Part shown: positions 63,571 to 64,000 of the stretch, piece by piece | Layout: each line of letters opens with the position of its first letter | Position numbering within the stretch: position 1 is the first letter of the stretch | Source of the DNA: Caballeronia sordidicola | GTDB lineage: Bacteria; Pseudomonadota; Gammaproteobacteria; Burkholderiales; Burkholderiaceae | Direction: 5' to 3' | Assembly: GCF_000729995.1 (NCBI RefSeq) | Contig: NZ_JNFG01000008.1 | Location: 124,001 to 188,000 of the forward strand | DNA: 64,000 nucleotides | The notes under the pieces: model-generated | What the model saw: only the letters and a program-made list of their open reading frames with translations | The model's database searches: none | What the model was told of the DNA's origin: nothing | Translations under genes and position numbers: made by a program

Positions 63571-64000
63571 ATGTCCGTCAGCCAATGCGCAGCTTGCGGC
63601 ACCAACGTGCCGCCGTACGAAACTGTCAATACTACAAACGAGGGGCTGAGCGGACGATTATTGTGCACCGCCTGCTTCAATCGCGAAATGGCTCACCACG
63701 CCGGTATCGACAATTTCGGTTCGATCAAGTTTGAGCCGGTGCACCTGAACGATGCTAACGGAGTCGCCCACGAATTCCATTTTCGAACACTCCTTTTCGG
63801 CGACAAACTTTCGCTGGAGTCATTCGAGTCGACAAGCGACGATGAACCTTCGGGATATCGCTTCCAAATCATTGGCGATCCGCTAGCGGATCAGTTCGTT
63901 TTGCTCGGAATGCTGATTGAAAAGATGCGCCGTTCGCTTGCGGTCATCCACATAAGGGACACTGATCTCGGATTGCAGATCATCGACGATACCGTCCGCG
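63571..64000 (+). CDS. Zinc-ribbon-type protein, running off the window end
   Basis: ATG 63571, with GGAG about 8 bases upstream, opens a frame with no stop to the end of the window (143 codons). The N-terminus SVSQCAACGTNVPPYETVN then GRLLCTACFNREMAHHAG has two CxxC pairs (Cys6/Cys9 and about Cys32/Cys35), a four-cysteine zinc ribbon. It continues IDNFGSIKFEPVHLNDANGV and YRFQIIGDPLADQFVLLGML, a beta-rich domain with a following helix. I do not know the exact family; a DUF7713-like zinc-ribbon protein is my best guess. The C-terminus is missing. Confidence 0.7.
   Translation, partial: MSVSQCAACGTNVPPYETVNTTNEGLSGRLLCTACFNREMAHHAGIDNFGSIKFEPVHLNDANGVAHEFHFRTLLFGDKLSLESFESTSDDEPSGYRFQIIGDPLADQFVLLGMLIEKMRRSLAVIHIRDTDLGLQIIDDTVR

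Overview
The window reads as accessory chromosome or large-replicon DNA from a Burkholderiaceae bacterium, most likely Paraburkholderia or Caballeronia. This is an inference from protein resemblance: a Burkholderia-type trimeric porin, a contact-dependent inhibition locus in the A-I-B order of Burkholderia, RbsABC-type ABC genes and many LysR regulators. No search was run. No rRNA, tRNA or CRISPR array was seen.

Region A (1-21.3 kb) is a large catabolic block built around hydroxyquinol ring cleavage. The minus strand, read from 15.3 kb down to 1.8 kb, carries a complete sugar-type ABC importer (binding protein, permease, double ATPase, permease), a small unknown protein, an SDR, a zinc alcohol dehydrogenase, an intradiol (hydroxyquinol-type) dioxygenase, a maleylacetate reductase cut in two by an IS3-family element, a second alcohol dehydrogenase, a YciI protein and a LysR regulator. 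Divergent from it, the plus strand has a Dabb protein, a stand-alone EboE-like TIM barrel, a metal-ligand-less BKACE-like protein, two ketopantoate-reductase-like proteins (the second with an in-frame stop) and another SDR. Two near-identical 15-bp palindromes lie in the divergent promoter region. The end of another maleylacetate reductase and a PRISE-type SDR sit at the window start. The working idea is import of a sugar-like or cyclitol-like compound, oxidation and dehydration to hydroxyquinol, ring opening to maleylacetate, and reduction to 3-oxoadipate.

Region B (22.6-39.2 kb) is a two-partner secretion / CDI locus. It has a 4213-residue CdiA-like exoprotein with ESPR and TPS domains, three tandem repeats of about 1.16 kb, and a variable C-terminal toxin. 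An overlapping candidate immunity gene, an orphan fragment of another CdiA C-terminus, a TpsB transporter and an RDD membrane protein follow. Region C (39.2-40.7 kb) is a graveyard holding a frameshifted AbiEii-like toxin and a broken TauD-like dioxygenase.

Region D (40.7-47.7 kb) is a tight operon divergent from a LysR gene: acyl-CoA dehydrogenase, EtfB, EtfA, hot-dog hydratase, class III CoA transferase and CitE-type lyase. The set resembles itaconate/mesaconate dissimilation loci but carries its own electron-transfer flavoprotein. Region E (49.3-59.6 kb) holds a Tat-type hydrolase, an M81 peptidase with a convergent MFS transporter, an AraC regulator divergent from porin, old yellow enzyme and polysaccharide deacetylase genes, and an MDR oxidoreductase. 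Region F (59.9-64 kb) is accessory: a SnoaL-like gene with a premature stop, an IS6 transposase remnant, a CcdAB toxin-antitoxin pair, small unknown genes and a zinc-ribbon protein running off the end.

Decay is a theme: at least nine broken genes or gene remnants are visible, and short AT-rich repeats recur next to several of them.
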